Below, piece by piece: positions 32,316-42,460 of a stretch of DNA of 42,460 nucleotides; the first letter of the stretch is position 1; each line of letters begins with the position of its first letter. Location of the stretch: positions 1-42,460 of the forward strand of contig JANWYJ010000059.1 in assembly GCA_025055115.1 (NCBI GenBank), read 5' to 3'. The notes beneath the pieces were generated by a model. It ran no database searches and was not told where the DNA came from. It worked only from the letters and a program-made list of their open reading frames with translations. Both the position numbers and the translations under genes were made by a program. This stretch comes from Gemmata sp. (GTDB lineage: Bacteria > Planctomycetota > Planctomycetia > Gemmatales > Gemmataceae).

Positions 32316-35033
32316 TCATTCGTACTGCAGGGCATCGGGGATGCGCGTTTGGATGGCCCGCCATGCCGGAATCAGGCCGGCCAGTGTTGCCAAGCTGATC
32401 GAAGTTGCGGCAATCGCCAGCGTTTCTTTCCACGGAATCAGCAATTCCATGTCGAAGCCCGATTCATCGACAAACATCACCTTCAGCACATACCATTCCA
32501 TCGGTAAACCGATGATTATCCCCAAAAGGGTGCCGAAGATGCCCATCAGAACTGCTTCGGCCAGCACAGAACCCAGGACCTGCCCAGGGGTTGCGCCGAC
32601 CGCTAACAATAGCCCCAACTCGCGTTTCCGCTGTAGTACCGAGATCAACAGGGCCGTCACCACGCCCAACGCGGCGACAATCGCCACCACAATCTGCTGC
32701 ATGTAGGCCAGCAGGTAGACCCGGTTGATGAGTTCCGAGAGGAACTGCCGCAAGGCGTCGCGATCGGTGAGGAACAGGCCCTTTTCCTCGGTGTAGGCCT
32801 CCAGGAGGGCTTTGGTGGGGCCGGAGGCTTCCGCCGTCAGGAAGACGTGGCAAATGTCGATGAGTTCATCCCGGAACAGACGGGCATAGCGGCTGCGGTC
32901 GATAAAGATCGTGCCGCGGCTCCACGAATAATCACGGGCGGAACCGATAATGAGCAAATCGACCGGGCCATTGGGACCAGCTAAGCGAATGGTATCACCC
33001 ACCTTCTTGCCGTGGCGGGCCAGAAAATTCTCGCTGACCATCACCTTGGTGACCCCCTGATGGTCGGGGTGGTCATCGGCCAGTTCGGGGAAACGTTGGA
33101 GGTTGACCGCGCTTTCCGGAACCCGTGTTCGCGCGGTTTCGGCATACGCGACAACGTCCAAGGCGACGAGATAGACGATAGTACCGTTGAACTCAGGCCG
33201 GGCATAGCGAATTGCCATCACCTCATCCACGCCCGGCAAGGCTTTCAGGTCGCGGGCCACTGTGGGCGACATTGGGCTGTTGGAGCTGTTGGCGGTGGTC
33301 ATATTCCCGCTGAAGACGAAGTGATCGGCCTGCACCACCTGGGAGATCCACGAGACCACCGGTTCTTCATTACTTCGGCCCACACCGGCGGTTTGGAACA
33401 TCAACGCCACGCCGGCCCCCAAGGCCCCAATCACCACACCGGTCCGTCCTGGTGCCCGCGACAGATTATCAAACGCCAGCCGGAGCGTGAAGGGGAACGT
33501 GGAACGCACCAAGGGCTGAAAGATCGTCACAAACAAGCTCACAAAGATCGGGGAAGCCAACAATAGCCCCACCAGAACCGTCATCATCCCACCGACGCCA
33601 CCGACCCGGGGCGGAAGTTGATCGCGAACGAGAATCAGAGCCGTACCGCTGGTCACCATCACAAGGCACATGCCGCGGTGGAGCAGCTTCCAGAGGCCTT
33701 TGGCGCCACTGGCCGAACGCCGGACCACATGGGCCGGGTCGTCGGTGGCGGCCTGAATCGCCGGAATCAACGCCGCCAACACCGCGGTAGCCACGCCGGC
33801 GGCGATGGCCAGCAGTGTGTCGGTTGCGGACAACCGTGCGGGGTTCACCTCGGGGTTCAAAAACATGGACTCCAACTCGGTGCGGAATTGATGGAGTGTG
33901 AATTCGGCCAGCAGAATTCCCAACGGCACCCCCGCCACGGCGCCGATCGCACCGAGAATGCCAGCCATAAACCCAAATAGAACAATCACTTGTGCACGAG
34001 TGGCCCCCAGAGAGCGCAAAATACCAATATCGGCCCGCCGCTCGGTGACTGTCACGGCCATGGCGTTGTAAACCAGAAACAGCCCGACAATCATCGCTCC
34101 CAGCGAACACATCAGCACGCCGATTTGCAATCCGGAGACGACTTCCTGGGTGCTGCGGCGTTGCATGTTGGGGGTGCGGATTTCTGCCCGGCCTCGGACT
34201 ACCTGCTCAGCGGCGGCCGCCACGGTTTCGGTGTCGGCCGCCGGTTCCAAAAACAGGTCGATACGGTTGACTTTCGGGGGGAAGAGGATTTTTGCCGCCA
34301 CTTCGCCCAAACCGCCGCCGAGGGCAACCAGTGGCGGCGTGGGCCGGACCACCTCAATGGCCTGGCCGATACTCATGCCGATGAAATTCCGACCCATCGA
34401 AGCCAAGGGGGAATCGGCGGCAAAGTCGACAATCGCGATCGGCAGACATTCCACATTCCGGGTGGCATGGCGGATCAGGAACGGTTTCTGAGCGTTGGTT
34501 CGTCGCTGCCATTCCTCGTAAATAGGCCGGCTAACCATTACCAATCGTGCCGGGATGCGGTCCCACAGTTGCCCGGCTCGGCTGAATTCGCCGGCTCGGA
34601 TGGCTTCGGCCACCGGGGCCAGGTGCCACAGAGCCGGTTGGGGAATCAATTCCACGCTGACTTTGAAGTTGTTATCAGTGGGCAATACCTGCGTGGCGAC
34701 TTCCGCCCCGATCAGCACCGCGGCGCGGCCGTCCAGCTCCGGGAGGAAGACACGTTCATAGATGAGGGGTTGAATCGACTTCACCCCCGGGATGCGGGCA
34801 GCCCGCAGCTCATCGACCAGCGAACGCAGCACTCCGGCTTCACCATTGGTGGCAAACAGATCGGCATGGCCGGCGGGGGTGGTGGTATCTTGGGCCGCGA
34901 CTTCGATGCATTGATTGAGAATCAGGGCGGAAACAAGTGTGGCCACACCCAGGGCGATGCTCGCGACGATCATCGCGCCGCGGTCCCAGCGTAGCAGCAG
35001 ATAGCGTGTCGCCAGCAAGCGATACACGGACAT
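32316..35033 (-). CDS. ABC transporter permease with duplicated FtsX/MacB-type domains
   Basis: A 905-aa integral membrane protein, the transmembrane part of an ABC exporter or lipoprotein-release type system. The N-terminus has a membrane helix (AMIVASIALGVATLVSALIL), followed by a large extracytoplasmic MacB-type core domain (about 45-300). The first FtsX domain has three helices (about 310-450, including LGAMIVGLFLVYNAMAV). A second pair of a soluble part and an FtsX domain fills 500-905 (with MQQIVVAIVAALGVVTALLISVL near 790-815). This doubled layout is seen in large FtsX-like permeases. GAGGAG just before the ATG fixes the start. The ATPase gene lies 89 bp upstream on the same strand, so the two form a complex. 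The cargo is unknown. Confidence 0.9.
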   Translation of the reverse strand: MSVYRLLATRYLLLRWDRGAMIVASIALGVATLVSALILNQCIEVAAQDTTTPAGHADLFATNGEAGVLRSLVDELRAARIPGVKSIQPLIYERVFLPELDGRAAVLIGAEVATQVLPTDNNFKVSVELIPQPALWHLAPVAEAIRAGEFSRAGQLWDRIPARLVMVSRPIYEEWQRRTNAQKPFLIRHATRNVECLPIAIVDFAADSPLASMGRNFIGMSIGQAIEVVRPTPPLVALGGGLGEVAAKILFPPKVNRIDLFLEPAADTETVAAAAEQVVRGRAEIRTPNMQRRSTQEVVSGLQIGVLMCSLGAMIVGLFLVYNAMAVTVTERRADIGILRSLGATRAQVIVLFGFMAGILGAIGAVAGVPLGILLAEFTLHQFRTELESMFLNPEVNPARLSATDTLLAIAAGVATAVLAALIPAIQAATDDPAHVVRRSASGAKGLWKLLHRGMCLVMVTSGTALILVRDQLPPRVGGVGGMMTVLVGLLLASPIFVSLFVTIFQPLVRSTFPFTLRLAFDNLSRAPGRTGVVIGALGAGVALMFQTAGVGRSNEEPVVSWISQVVQADHFVFSGNMTTANSSNSPMSPTVARDLKALPGVDEVMAIRYARPEFNGTIVYLVALDVVAYAETARTRVPESAVNLQRFPELADDHPDHQGVTKVMVSENFLARHGKKVGDTIRLAGPNGPVDLLIIGSARDYSWSRGTIFIDRSRYARLFRDELIDICHVFLTAEASGPTKALLEAYTEEKGLFLTDRDALRQFLSELINRVYLLAYMQQIVVAIVAALGVVTALLISVLQRKRELGLLLAVGATPGQVLGSVLAEAVLMGIFGTLLGIIIGLPMEWYVLKVMFVDESGFDMELLIPWKETLAIAATSISLATLAGLIPAWRAIQTRIPDALQYE

Positions 35034-35122
35034 TCCTACTCCTCAGCTCGAATTCGGGATGACCAAGCTGTGCATTGGATCTTCTCCGGGCTTTGGATCA
35101 ACGGTGGTGGAAAGGTGAATCC

Positions 35123-35809
35123 CTATTGGCAAGTGATCGGTTCATCGGATTCAATCAAGCCGTCGCGAATGCGGACCAGGCGGGTGCCGTAAGCGGCGGC
35201 GGTGGGGTCGTGGGTGACCATGACAACGGCTCGTTTGCCTGGTTCGGGCAGTTTGGCCAAGAGTGCGAGAATTTCTCGGCTCGTTTGTGTATCGAGGTTG
35301 CCTGTGGGTTCGTCGCACAGGACGGCTTCGGGATCGGCGACCAAGGCGCGGGCCACCGCGACGCGCTGCATCTCCCCGCCGGACAGCTCGTCGGGGAAGT
35401 GGTCGGCCCGGTGGCTGAGGTTGACCCGCTCCAGGCATTCGCTGGCCCGTTCGAGTGCCGCCGATCGTGATAGGCCAGCCAGCAGAAGTGGCAGGGCCAC
35501 ATTTTCCGCGGCGGTGAGCGTGGGCAAGAGGTTGAAGGCCTGGAAAACAAACCCAATCCGCTCACGGCGCAATAGCGATCGCTGCCGGTCGGAGAGGGTT
35601 TGCAGGTCTTGGCCGTGGAAGATCGCACGCCCGCTGGTCGGGGTATCCAAAGCGCCCATCAGGTGCATCAGCGTCGATTTCCCGGAACCCGATGGACCCA
35701 TGATCGTGACGAATTCCCCCGTCGCAACGCGCAGCGTCACGCCGCGGACAGCATGGACCACCCGCCGCCCCTGGTGATAGGTTTTGGTCGCTTCGAGCAG
35801 TTCAATCAT
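35123..35809 (-). CDS. ABC transporter ATPase (LolD/MacB type)
   Basis: A 228-aa ATP-binding subunit that should power the permease encoded directly downstream. All motifs are intact: Walker A GPSGSGKST (about 38-46), Q-loop in VFQAFNLL, ABC signature LSGGEMQRV, Walker B AVLCDEPTG and the switch His in MVTHD. The phrase QRVAVARALVADP and the short length are typical of the LolD/MacB/FtsE group, which move lipoproteins, peptides or other bulky molecules at the membrane rather than importing nutrients. AGGACC lies before the ATG. Gene order ATPase then permease with an 89-bp gap indicates one operon. Confidence 0.94.
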   Translation of the reverse strand: MIELLEATKTYHQGRRVVHAVRGVTLRVATGEFVTIMGPSGSGKSTLMHLMGALDTPTSGRAIFHGQDLQTLSDRQRSLLRRERIGFVFQAFNLLPTLTAAENVALPLLLAGLSRSAALERASECLERVNLSHRADHFPDELSGGEMQRVAVARALVADPEAVLCDEPTGNLDTQTSREILALLAKLPEPGKRAVVMVTHDPTAAAYGTRLVRIRDGLIESDEPITCQ

Positions 35810-36094
35810 TGTGGTCCTGTCGGTTCCTGGATGAGGAAGTGGTCAGAAACTGTACAGATCGCCACAGGCTCCCGTTTCGTCATCGTGATCCGTTGATGCG
35901 TCGTGTGGTTGGTCAAGCTATTGCGATCGTTGTCCTGTTGCGTGCGGGTTGCGTCTTGGCCATCGGTTGATCCGCCGCGTGGGTTACTACCCTTGGGATG
36001 CGCGGTGGGTTTCCGAGCCTTTGTCGGTTGGGTCGAATCGCGGGTTATCGTAAGATGTTCCGGGTATTGGCTCCGTTGCGGGTTGGCTGTGGGC

Positions 36095-37762
<1,668 letters not shown>

Positions 37763-37988
37763 GATGTCCTCACTGTCCTGTTGCTGAAGGCATCTTATCG
37801 GTTCGCGGCGGGGAAGGGGAACGCGACTTTCCTTCCACCCAAGTCGCGCGTGGGAAAACGCGGCCCAGCCCGGTAAGGGTGAACAGTGGGGCGATACGTG
37901 CCCCCCACGCGCAGTGGCGCGATCACGCCCGGAGGGAGCGAACACGCGCCCGCCGCAGTTGCTGGCGGCAGCCCGGGAACTTTCCCGG

Positions 37989-38750
37989 CTACTTTTTCGC
38001 GGCGCGAACGATGCCGAGGAAGGAATCGGCTTTCAGACTGGCACCGCCGACCAAAACCCCATCGACATCGGGCAGATGCAACAGCCCTGCAGCGTTTTCG
38101 GCGGTCACGGAACCGCCGTAGAGGATGGGCAGGGCCTCGGCGATGGCCGGGCCGCGGACGTGCCGCAGGGTGGCCCGAATGGTGGCGTGGGCTTCCTGGG
38201 CTTGCTCAGGGGTGGCGACCTGGCCTGTACCGATCGCCCACACCGGTTCATAAGCGATCGTCAGCCGTGCCAACTGGTCGTCTTTCAGACCGGTACAGCC
38301 GGCGAGCACCTGCCGTTGCACAATGCGCTCAGTGAGTTGGCGTTCTCGCTCGGCCAGAGTTTCCCCAATACACAAAATGACGTGCAAGCCTTCGTCGAGA
38401 GCGGCGTGAACCTTGTGGTTGACGACTGCATCACTTTCGCCCAGGATGTGTCGGCGTTCGCTGTGGCCGATGATCACATAGCGGCAACCGCATTCCCGCA
38501 GCATCCCCGGACTGACTTCGCCCGTGAAGGCCCCTTTCTTTTCCGAGTAAACGTCTTGTGCCCCCAGAGCCACCGGCGAGCCGCGCAGCACTTCCGCGAC
38601 TGGTAAAAGCCAGGGAAACGGCGGGCAGACGGCCACCGCGATGCGGTCGTCGGACTCCACGCCGGCGACTACAGCCGCGGCCAGCGCTTTCGCCTCAGCC
38701 AACGTGGTGTTCATTTTCCAATTGCCAGCCACGAGTTTGGTGCGCGGCAT
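37989..38750 (-). CDS. tpiA: Triosephosphate isomerase
   Basis: It interconverts dihydroxyacetone phosphate and glyceraldehyde 3-phosphate in glycolysis and gluconeogenesis. All catalytic residues of the TIM barrel are present in a normal-length protein (253 aa): Asn/Lys in AGNWKMN (about 9-15), the electrophilic His in IGHSERR, and the catalytic Glu in [11 protein letters not shown], where the following residues form the flexible lid loop. The C-terminal phosphate-binding motif appears as ILYGGSVT and [15 protein letters not shown] lies 6 nt before the ATG. It follows aroF by 79 bp on the same strand and may be co-transcribed with it, although the pathways differ. Confidence 0.97.
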   Translation of the reverse strand: MPRTKLVAGNWKMNTTLAEAKALAAAVVAGVESDDRIAVAVCPPFPWLLPVAEVLRGSPVALGAQDVYSEKKGAFTGEVSPGMLRECGCRYVIIGHSERRHILGESDAVVNHKVHAALDEGLHVILCIGETLAERERQLTERIVQRQVLAGCTGLKDDQLARLTIAYEPVWAIGTGQVATPEQAQEAHATIRATLRHVRGPAIAEALPILYGGSVTAENAAGLLHLPDVDGVLVGGASLKADSFLGIVRAAKK

Positions 38751-38782
38751 CGTAACTCCTTTTTCGGCCAGTTATTATGGCG

Positions 38783-38821
38783 AATGAACTGTCACTTTAA
38801 GGCCAATAATGAACTGTCACT
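38783..38821. repeat. Direct repeat, 2 x 14 bp
   Basis: AATGAACTGTCACT occurs at 38783-38796 and 38808-38821 (period 25), in the short spacer between aroF and tpiA. Confidence 0.85.
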
Positions 38822-38829
38822 GCCCTCGG

Positions 38830-39861
38830 CTAGTGGGCCGCCGGCGTCCAGAATTCGCGGCCCAGCGCTGCGGCTAGGCGGCGCAGGTCGCCCATCAGGT
38901 CGAGGAATTGGTGGGGCAGCAAAGCTTGCGGGCCATCTGAAAGGGCTTTTTCGGGGCAGTTGTGAACTTCCACATGGACACCATCGGCCCCGGCGGCCAC
39001 GCTCGCACGGCACATGCTGGGAATCAGGTCCGGACGTCCGGTGGCGTGTGATGGATCCACGATGATCGGTAAGTGGCTTTGCCCCTTCACGTTCGGCACT
39101 GCGCTCATATCGAGCATGTTGCGGGTACTATCTTCAAAGCTGCGGACGCCGCGTTCGACCAACACCACGTCCTTATTGCCCTCCGCGAGAATGTATTCCG
39201 CGGACATCAGTAAATCCTTGACGGTCGCACTCATGCCGCGTTTGAGCAGGATCGGTTTGTTGACCCGGCCGCATTCTTTGAGCAGATCGAAGTTTTGCAT
39301 GTTGCGGGCACCGATTTGAAGCATATCGGCGTACCGGCAGACCAATTCAACCTGGCGCGGGTCCATGACTTCCGTCACCACGGGCATGTCGTATTTTTGG
39401 CCCACGTCGCGGAGAATCTTCAAACCCTCTTCCCCCAAGCCTTGGAAGCTGTAAGGGCTGGTCCGTGGTTTGAAAGCCCCGCCGCGGAGGATGTTGGCCC
39501 CCCCGGCTTTGACATAACGGGCAATGGTATCGAGGGTTTCGTAACTCTCCACGGCGCAAGGACCGGCAATCATCGCCAGACTGCCCCCACCAATGCGCAC
39601 CTTGCCCACATACACCACACTATCGGCTCTGTGAAATTCCCGACTAGCCAGCTTGAAGGGCTTCAGAATGGGCAGAACCTGCTCCACGCCGGGGATGGCG
39701 GAAAAATTCTCCGTACCAGGCTTGGTTTCATCGCCAATGACGCCAATAATCGTCCGGCTTTCACCGCGACTGATATGGGGCGTAAAACCGAGTTCTTTGA
39801 CTCGTTCGATAATATGATCAATCTGTTCGAGGGTTGCTTCGGGTCGAATAACCAGGATCAT
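38830..39861 (-). CDS. aroF: 3-deoxy-7-phosphoheptulonate (DAHP) synthase
   Basis: It joins phosphoenolpyruvate and erythrose 4-phosphate in the first step of the shikimate pathway to aromatic amino acids. The 343-aa protein has the N-terminal ferredoxin-like (FL) domain of the type I-beta group (about 1-65, [20 protein letters not shown]), which gives feedback control in some members. The catalytic barrel follows. Recognisable segments are [10 protein letters not shown] (metal-binding Cys), [37 protein letters not shown], and [10 protein letters not shown] (metal-binding His region). GAGGAC precedes the ATG. The tRNA-Leu gene lies upstream on the other strand. Confidence 0.95.
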   Translation of the reverse strand: MILVIRPEATLEQIDHIIERVKELGFTPHISRGESRTIIGVIGDETKPGTENFSAIPGVEQVLPILKPFKLASREFHRADSVVYVGKVRIGGGSLAMIAGPCAVESYETLDTIARYVKAGGANILRGGAFKPRTSPYSFQGLGEEGLKILRDVGQKYDMPVVTEVMDPRQVELVCRYADMLQIGARNMQNFDLLKECGRVNKPILLKRGMSATVKDLLMSAEYILAEGNKDVVLVERGVRSFEDSTRNMLDMSAVPNVKGQSHLPIIVDPSHATGRPDLIPSMCRASVAAGADGVHVEVHNCPEKALSDGPQALLPHQFLDLMGDLRRLAAALGREFWTPAAH

Positions 39862-40031
39862 CGTCCCGCGTCCTCAGTCACCGGGGAAAGAATCATGGAT
39901 AGGAATACAAAAGGAAACGACACCGGCCAAGCAACCGGAAGTTCGCGAAAAAATCGTGATTGTGGAAACTCAGGCCCCGGCCTCTTGAAATGTTGCGGTA
40001 AGCTCCCATAATTGGAACAAAGCAACTCCAG

Positions 40032-40115
40032 GCCGGAGTGGCGGAATTAGCAGACGCACCAGCTTGAGGGGCTGGCGGGAGCAATCCCGTGCAGGTGCAA
40101 GTCCTGTCTCCGGCA
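40032..40115 (+). tRNA. tRNA-Leu (anticodon GAG)
   Basis: The acceptor arms GCCGGAG (40032-40038) and CTCCGGC (40108-40114) pair perfectly, and A40115 is the discriminator. The anticodon stem ACCAGC/GCTGG flanks the loop TTGAGGG, giving anticodon GAG, which reads CUU and CUC. A long variable arm (GGGAGCAATCCC) confirms the class II leucine type. The T stem is GCAGG/CCTGT. The T-loop reads TGCAAGT, so position 55 is G, not the usual U; position 18 in the D-loop (AATTAGC) is A, not the usual G. CCA is not encoded. Confidence 0.93.
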
Positions 40116-40160
40116 CTACTGAGCCGAATACCACCATTTCTGCCGGCTTCCTCTCACACT

Positions 40161-40208
40161 CTCAATTCTATCCACTTCTCAATTCTATCCACATTCTCAA
40201 CTCTCTCG
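40161..40208. repeat. Gene 3'-end repeat, about 17-18 bp, 2.7 copies
   Basis: CTCAATTCTATCCACTT (40161-40177) and CTCAATTCTATCCACATT (40178-40195) lie directly after the leftward leucine-rich gene. The gene's own end, CTCAACTCTCTC (40196-40207), contains its stop codon (40197-40199) and matches the first part of the unit. Confidence 0.85.
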
Positions 40209-41318
40209 GAGAATCATCGCCTCGGGAAAACGTTTTTGCAATAGCCTTACTGCCGAATCCCGCAGGTGGTTGCCTCGAACATCGACACAATACAGCTTCA
40301 GCCGGCTCTCCGGGACTTCGGTGAGCATCTGAAGACCTTCTGGCGTGATGTGGTTGTTGGCCAAACCCAACCAACGCAGTGGCGAAGGACCGGCACGCAT
40401 CGTCCATTCCCGGACCATTTCGCGAATGCCTTGGTCGCCAATGCCTTGGCCATTGAGGTCGAGGTAGCGGAGCCGTTCCCAGGGAATCACCCACCCCAAA
40501 TCCAGATGGGTCAGAGGCCCAGCGCGGTCGATGCCGGTCAGCCAGCCCAGCATCAGTTCTTCGATCTGTCGCAGGCAGGCACTGGCGAGAATTTGTTGTA
40601 ACTCTTGAGAATTCAAGACGATACGGCTCAGATCCAGGCGGCGAAACCGGCGCTGGCGCAGCGCCGGCAACACTTGGGCCAAACGCGGGCCAACGTGCGC
40701 GAGGTCCGACAAATCCAACGCCACTAACTGGGGCATCGCCGTACCCAAAAGAAGCCGTTCCAACAGCTCTGGCAAAATCGCAACCCCACTGAGACGTAAT
40801 TCCGTGATGTTCGCCACAAACGCGCTGCCCACCAATCCTTCGAGTTCCACCGGCGCGACAGGCATAGATGAGAAATCTAACCGCTTGATCCGTTCGAGAT
40901 GCGGTGATGCGAAAAAGTGTTGGAGACAATCCCCGGCGGCGGTGTCGGCGAGTCGGTAGAGCCGCAAGGCTTGGATGGGTTCCACGGCTAAGAGGGCGGC
41001 GGCGTCGCGGGGAAAGACCGCGACATCAACTGTCACCTGCTCGATAAACCCCCGATGAAATTGGTAACTGTTGATCCGGTCACCGATCGCTTGGGTCCAC
41101 TGGAAACGATGACTCAGGAGTAGAGCCTCGGCTTGGGCATCGTGGTAGCGGGCTGTGGGGCTGTGTGGTTCGGCTTGAGCGGCCCAGATTTGATGACGAA
41201 TGAATCGGGCTTGGCTGGCTTGGCCATGCTCTTCGAGCCAATCAGCATAGATCAACCGGGCAACGTCATCCTCCGGATGAGCCAGAACCGCCGCCCGAAG
41301 TGCTGCTTCCACGGACAT
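40197..41318 (-). CDS. Leucine-rich protein with Gemmata-type repeat-companion N-terminus
   Basis: The N-terminal 45 residues (MSVEAALRAAVLAHPEDDVA followed by RLIYADWLEEHG) match the short repeat-companion domain (TIGR02996 type) that Gemmata-group genomes place in front of leucine-rich and other repeat proteins. After it come leucine-rich repeats, poorly conserved in the middle and clearer near the C-terminus (LRYLDLNGQGIGDQGIREMV, LRWLGLANNHITPEGLQML, LKLYCVDVRGNHL). The 373-aa protein has no signal peptide or membrane segment. A protein-binding scaffold role is inferred. The ATG at 41318 has only a weak ribosome site. It is preceded by a 393-bp spacer and stands alone. Confidence 0.88.
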   Translation of the reverse strand: MSVEAALRAAVLAHPEDDVARLIYADWLEEHGQASQARFIRHQIWAAQAEPHSPTARYHDAQAEALLLSHRFQWTQAIGDRINSYQFHRGFIEQVTVDVAVFPRDAAALLAVEPIQALRLYRLADTAAGDCLQHFFASPHLERIKRLDFSSMPVAPVELEGLVGSAFVANITELRLSGVAILPELLERLLLGTAMPQLVALDLSDLAHVGPRLAQVLPALRQRRFRRLDLSRIVLNSQELQQILASACLRQIEELMLGWLTGIDRAGPLTHLDLGWVIPWERLRYLDLNGQGIGDQGIREMVREWTMRAGPSPLRWLGLANNHITPEGLQMLTEVPESRLKLYCVDVRGNHLRDSAVRLLQKRFPEAMILRES

Positions 41319-41449
41319 AGTGTTTCACGATCCGCGCGAATGCCACGGGATATTGTATTTAGCAGATTCCTCTGGGAGGATAATCCTCTCCTCCCCAACG
41401 CCAGTCCAGTGTTGATTAGGTGCGATAATCGCAGGGATCAGAAGATTTG

Positions 41450-41500
41450 ATGAAATAACCTGTAGGAACCAGCTATTTTTTCATGAAATAGCCTGTAAGA
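41450..41500. repeat. Direct repeat, 2 x 18 bp, overlapping a hairpin
   Basis: ATGAAATAACCTGTAGGA (41450-41467) and ATGAAATAGCCTGTAAGA (41483-41500) differ at two bases (period 33). Between them GCTATTT (41472-41478) pairs with AAATAGC (41486-41492), which overlaps the second copy. Confidence 0.8.
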
Positions 41501-41590
41501 GGTGGCGATTGACCGCGGTATTGTGTGTGTGATATGGGTTGTTTCGCTGTAATTAGCGTGAGCAAGCCACTCACCGTCGTTTCTCTCCCC

Positions 41591-41610
41591 GCCTAGTGGC
41601 GCCTAGTGGC
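41591..41610. repeat. Tandem direct repeat, 2 x 10 bp
   Basis: GCCTAGTGGC occurs twice head to tail, about 100 bp before the DUF1559 start. Confidence 0.75.
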
Positions 41611-41711
41611 GTTGCGAGACGAGTCGATGCCACCGCAGGCCCCCAACAGTGACACCCTTTTGTTTCGGTTGGTCTCTATTCTGTCTGCAATTTATTTTCG
41701 GAGCGAGTATT

Positions 41712-42460
41712 ATGCTTAACCCCTTACCCTCACGACACCGCATGCAATGTGGTTTCACGCTCATCGAGCTATTGGTGGTCATTGCGATCATTGCGGTACT
41801 CGTCGGATTACTGTTGCCAGCGGTGCAGAAGGTCCGCTATGCCGCGGCGCGCTCTCAAGCCCAAAATAACCTAAAGCAGTTGGCCCTGGCTTGCCATGGC
41901 TACCACGATGCCAATCGCTTCTTACCGTTCAACGGGAATCGGGATGCGATCGCTACTAATAACGAATCCGGCTCGTGGGTTTACCAAATTCTGCCCTTCA
42001 TTGAACAACAAGCGATCTACGATACGGCCAATGGAATCATTCCGACGACATGGAATGCCCGCATTCCTACCCTACTGTGCCCCATTCGCAGCCGCCCCGG
42101 TTTTGTCAGTGGTGTGGTGAACCAGTCGCAGTGTGGACCCACCCAATTCCCCTTCCAGGTCAACCCCGGGGAAACATGGTATCCTCCGGCGGGGTGGTGT
42201 ACAATTGCCGGCGGTGGCACCCACGGCGTTGTCAACGGTCAATTTGGCGTTACCAACAACACCAATGCCGTGACCACGGGCTGGTACATGATGCGGAGTA
42301 ACGTCACGATCGTGGCCTCCGGGCCAATCACAGACTACGGGATCAATCCCTTCATCAACAACACCTCGGGCCAACTAGATGCAGCAAGTACGCGGCGGAC
42401 ACTGCTGAGCATCACCGACGGAACCTCGAACACGATTTTGTTGGGTCAAATGTATTCGGG
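41712..42460 (+). CDS. DUF1559 pilin-like secreted protein (5' part, cut by window end)
   Basis: DUF1559 proteins form one of the largest paralogous families in planctomycetes and are thought to be surface or pseudopilus-type proteins; the exact role is unknown. About 249 residues are visible and the frame stays open to the window end. The N-terminus carries a type IV pilin-like prepilin segment: the cleavage and methylation region [20 protein letters not shown] after a short leader ([13 protein letters not shown]). The family phrase then follows ([20 protein letters not shown] and [15 protein letters not shown]), and later [11 protein letters not shown] and the segment [18 protein letters not shown] lies 10 nt before the ATG. 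Confidence 0.93.
   Translation, partial: MLNPLPSRHRMQCGFTLIELLVVIAIIAVLVGLLLPAVQKVRYAAARSQAQNNLKQLALACHGYHDANRFLPFNGNRDAIATNNESGSWVYQILPFIEQQAIYDTANGIIPTTWNARIPTLLCPIRSRPGFVSGVVNQSQCGPTQFPFQVNPGETWYPPAGWCTIAGGGTHGVVNGQFGVTNNTNAVTTGWYMMRSNVTIVASGPITDYGINPFINNTSGQLDAASTRRTLLSITDGTSNTILLGQMYS

Larger units (their letters stand above)
41319..41711. other. Divergent promoter region
   Basis: This 393-bp gap lies between the leucine-rich and DUF1559 genes. It contains an 18-bp repeat with a hairpin (41450-41500) and a 10-bp repeat (41591-41610). A TTGACC hexamer lies at 41509-41514, but the -10 region (TATGGG at 18 bp) is poor. No gene is supported. Confidence 0.5.

Noticed and set aside
35810-36094. 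Possible gene upstream of the ABC ATPase on the + strand (a 152-codon frame from 35903)
   Set aside because: It runs deep into the ettA gene on the opposite strand and has no ribosome site or family signature.
37971-37989. Small palindrome CCGGGAACTTTCCCGG after the tpiA stop
   Set aside because: The loop is very tight and no T-run follows, so I did not call a terminator.

Overview
The window comes from a planctomycete, most likely a member of the Gemmataceae. The evidence is the gene content: a DUF1549/DUF1553 protein followed by a Tat-signal DUF1501 protein, a DUF1080 protein, a DUF1559 pilin-like protein, a leucine-rich protein with the Gemmata-type repeat-companion N-terminus, an HTTM protein with a membrane partner, an FHA-GAF-cyclase, and Cys/Gly-rich secreted proteins. 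The DNA is GC-rich and spacers are long. I recognised no phage, insertion sequence or CRISPR array.

Layout. 0.2-5 kb: a small protein, then the DUF1549/DUF1553-DUF1501 pair. 5-12 kb: a short UvrC relative, a BON protein, a GT-C type membrane glycosyltransferase, an FAH-family hydrolase and an S41-like protein lacking its usual catalytic dyad. 12.6-18.3 kb: a secreted repeat protein, a DUF1080 protein, an FHA-GAF-class III cyclase, and a divergent NAD-dependent epimerase. 18.5-22 kb: a very large protein joining an active-looking Ser/Thr kinase to a tubulin/FtsZ-like GTPase domain and a helical tail; a small membrane protein diverges from it. 22.7-28.7 kb: a Cys/Gly-rich secreted protein, then membrane and secreted proteins around an HTTM gene. 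28.85 kb: a near-perfect parS (ParB-binding) palindrome. 29-32 kb: a response regulator-GGDEF protein and a sigma-70 family factor. 32-40 kb: a leftward run of ABC permease, ABC ATPase, EttA-type ABC-F protein, triosephosphate isomerase and DAHP synthase. 40-42.5 kb: tRNA-Leu(GAG), a leucine-rich protein, and a DUF1559 gene cut by the window end.

How the genes fit together. Clear functional pairs are DUF1549/DUF1553 with DUF1501, the permease with its ATPase, and the HTTM protein with its upstream membrane partner. Several signalling proteins (kinase-tubulin, FHA-cyclase, receiver-GGDEF, sigma factor) lie within 17 kb, but a shared pathway is only an inference.

A striking property of the non-coding DNA is that most spacers carry their own short direct repeat, usually 13-42 bp in two to five copies, with a different sequence in each spacer. 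At least six genes have this repeat laid over or beside their stop codon, so the gene's 3' end is repeated just downstream. Starts were chosen from Shine-Dalgarno-like motifs and domain or signal-peptide boundaries; all function calls come from reading motifs, with no database search.
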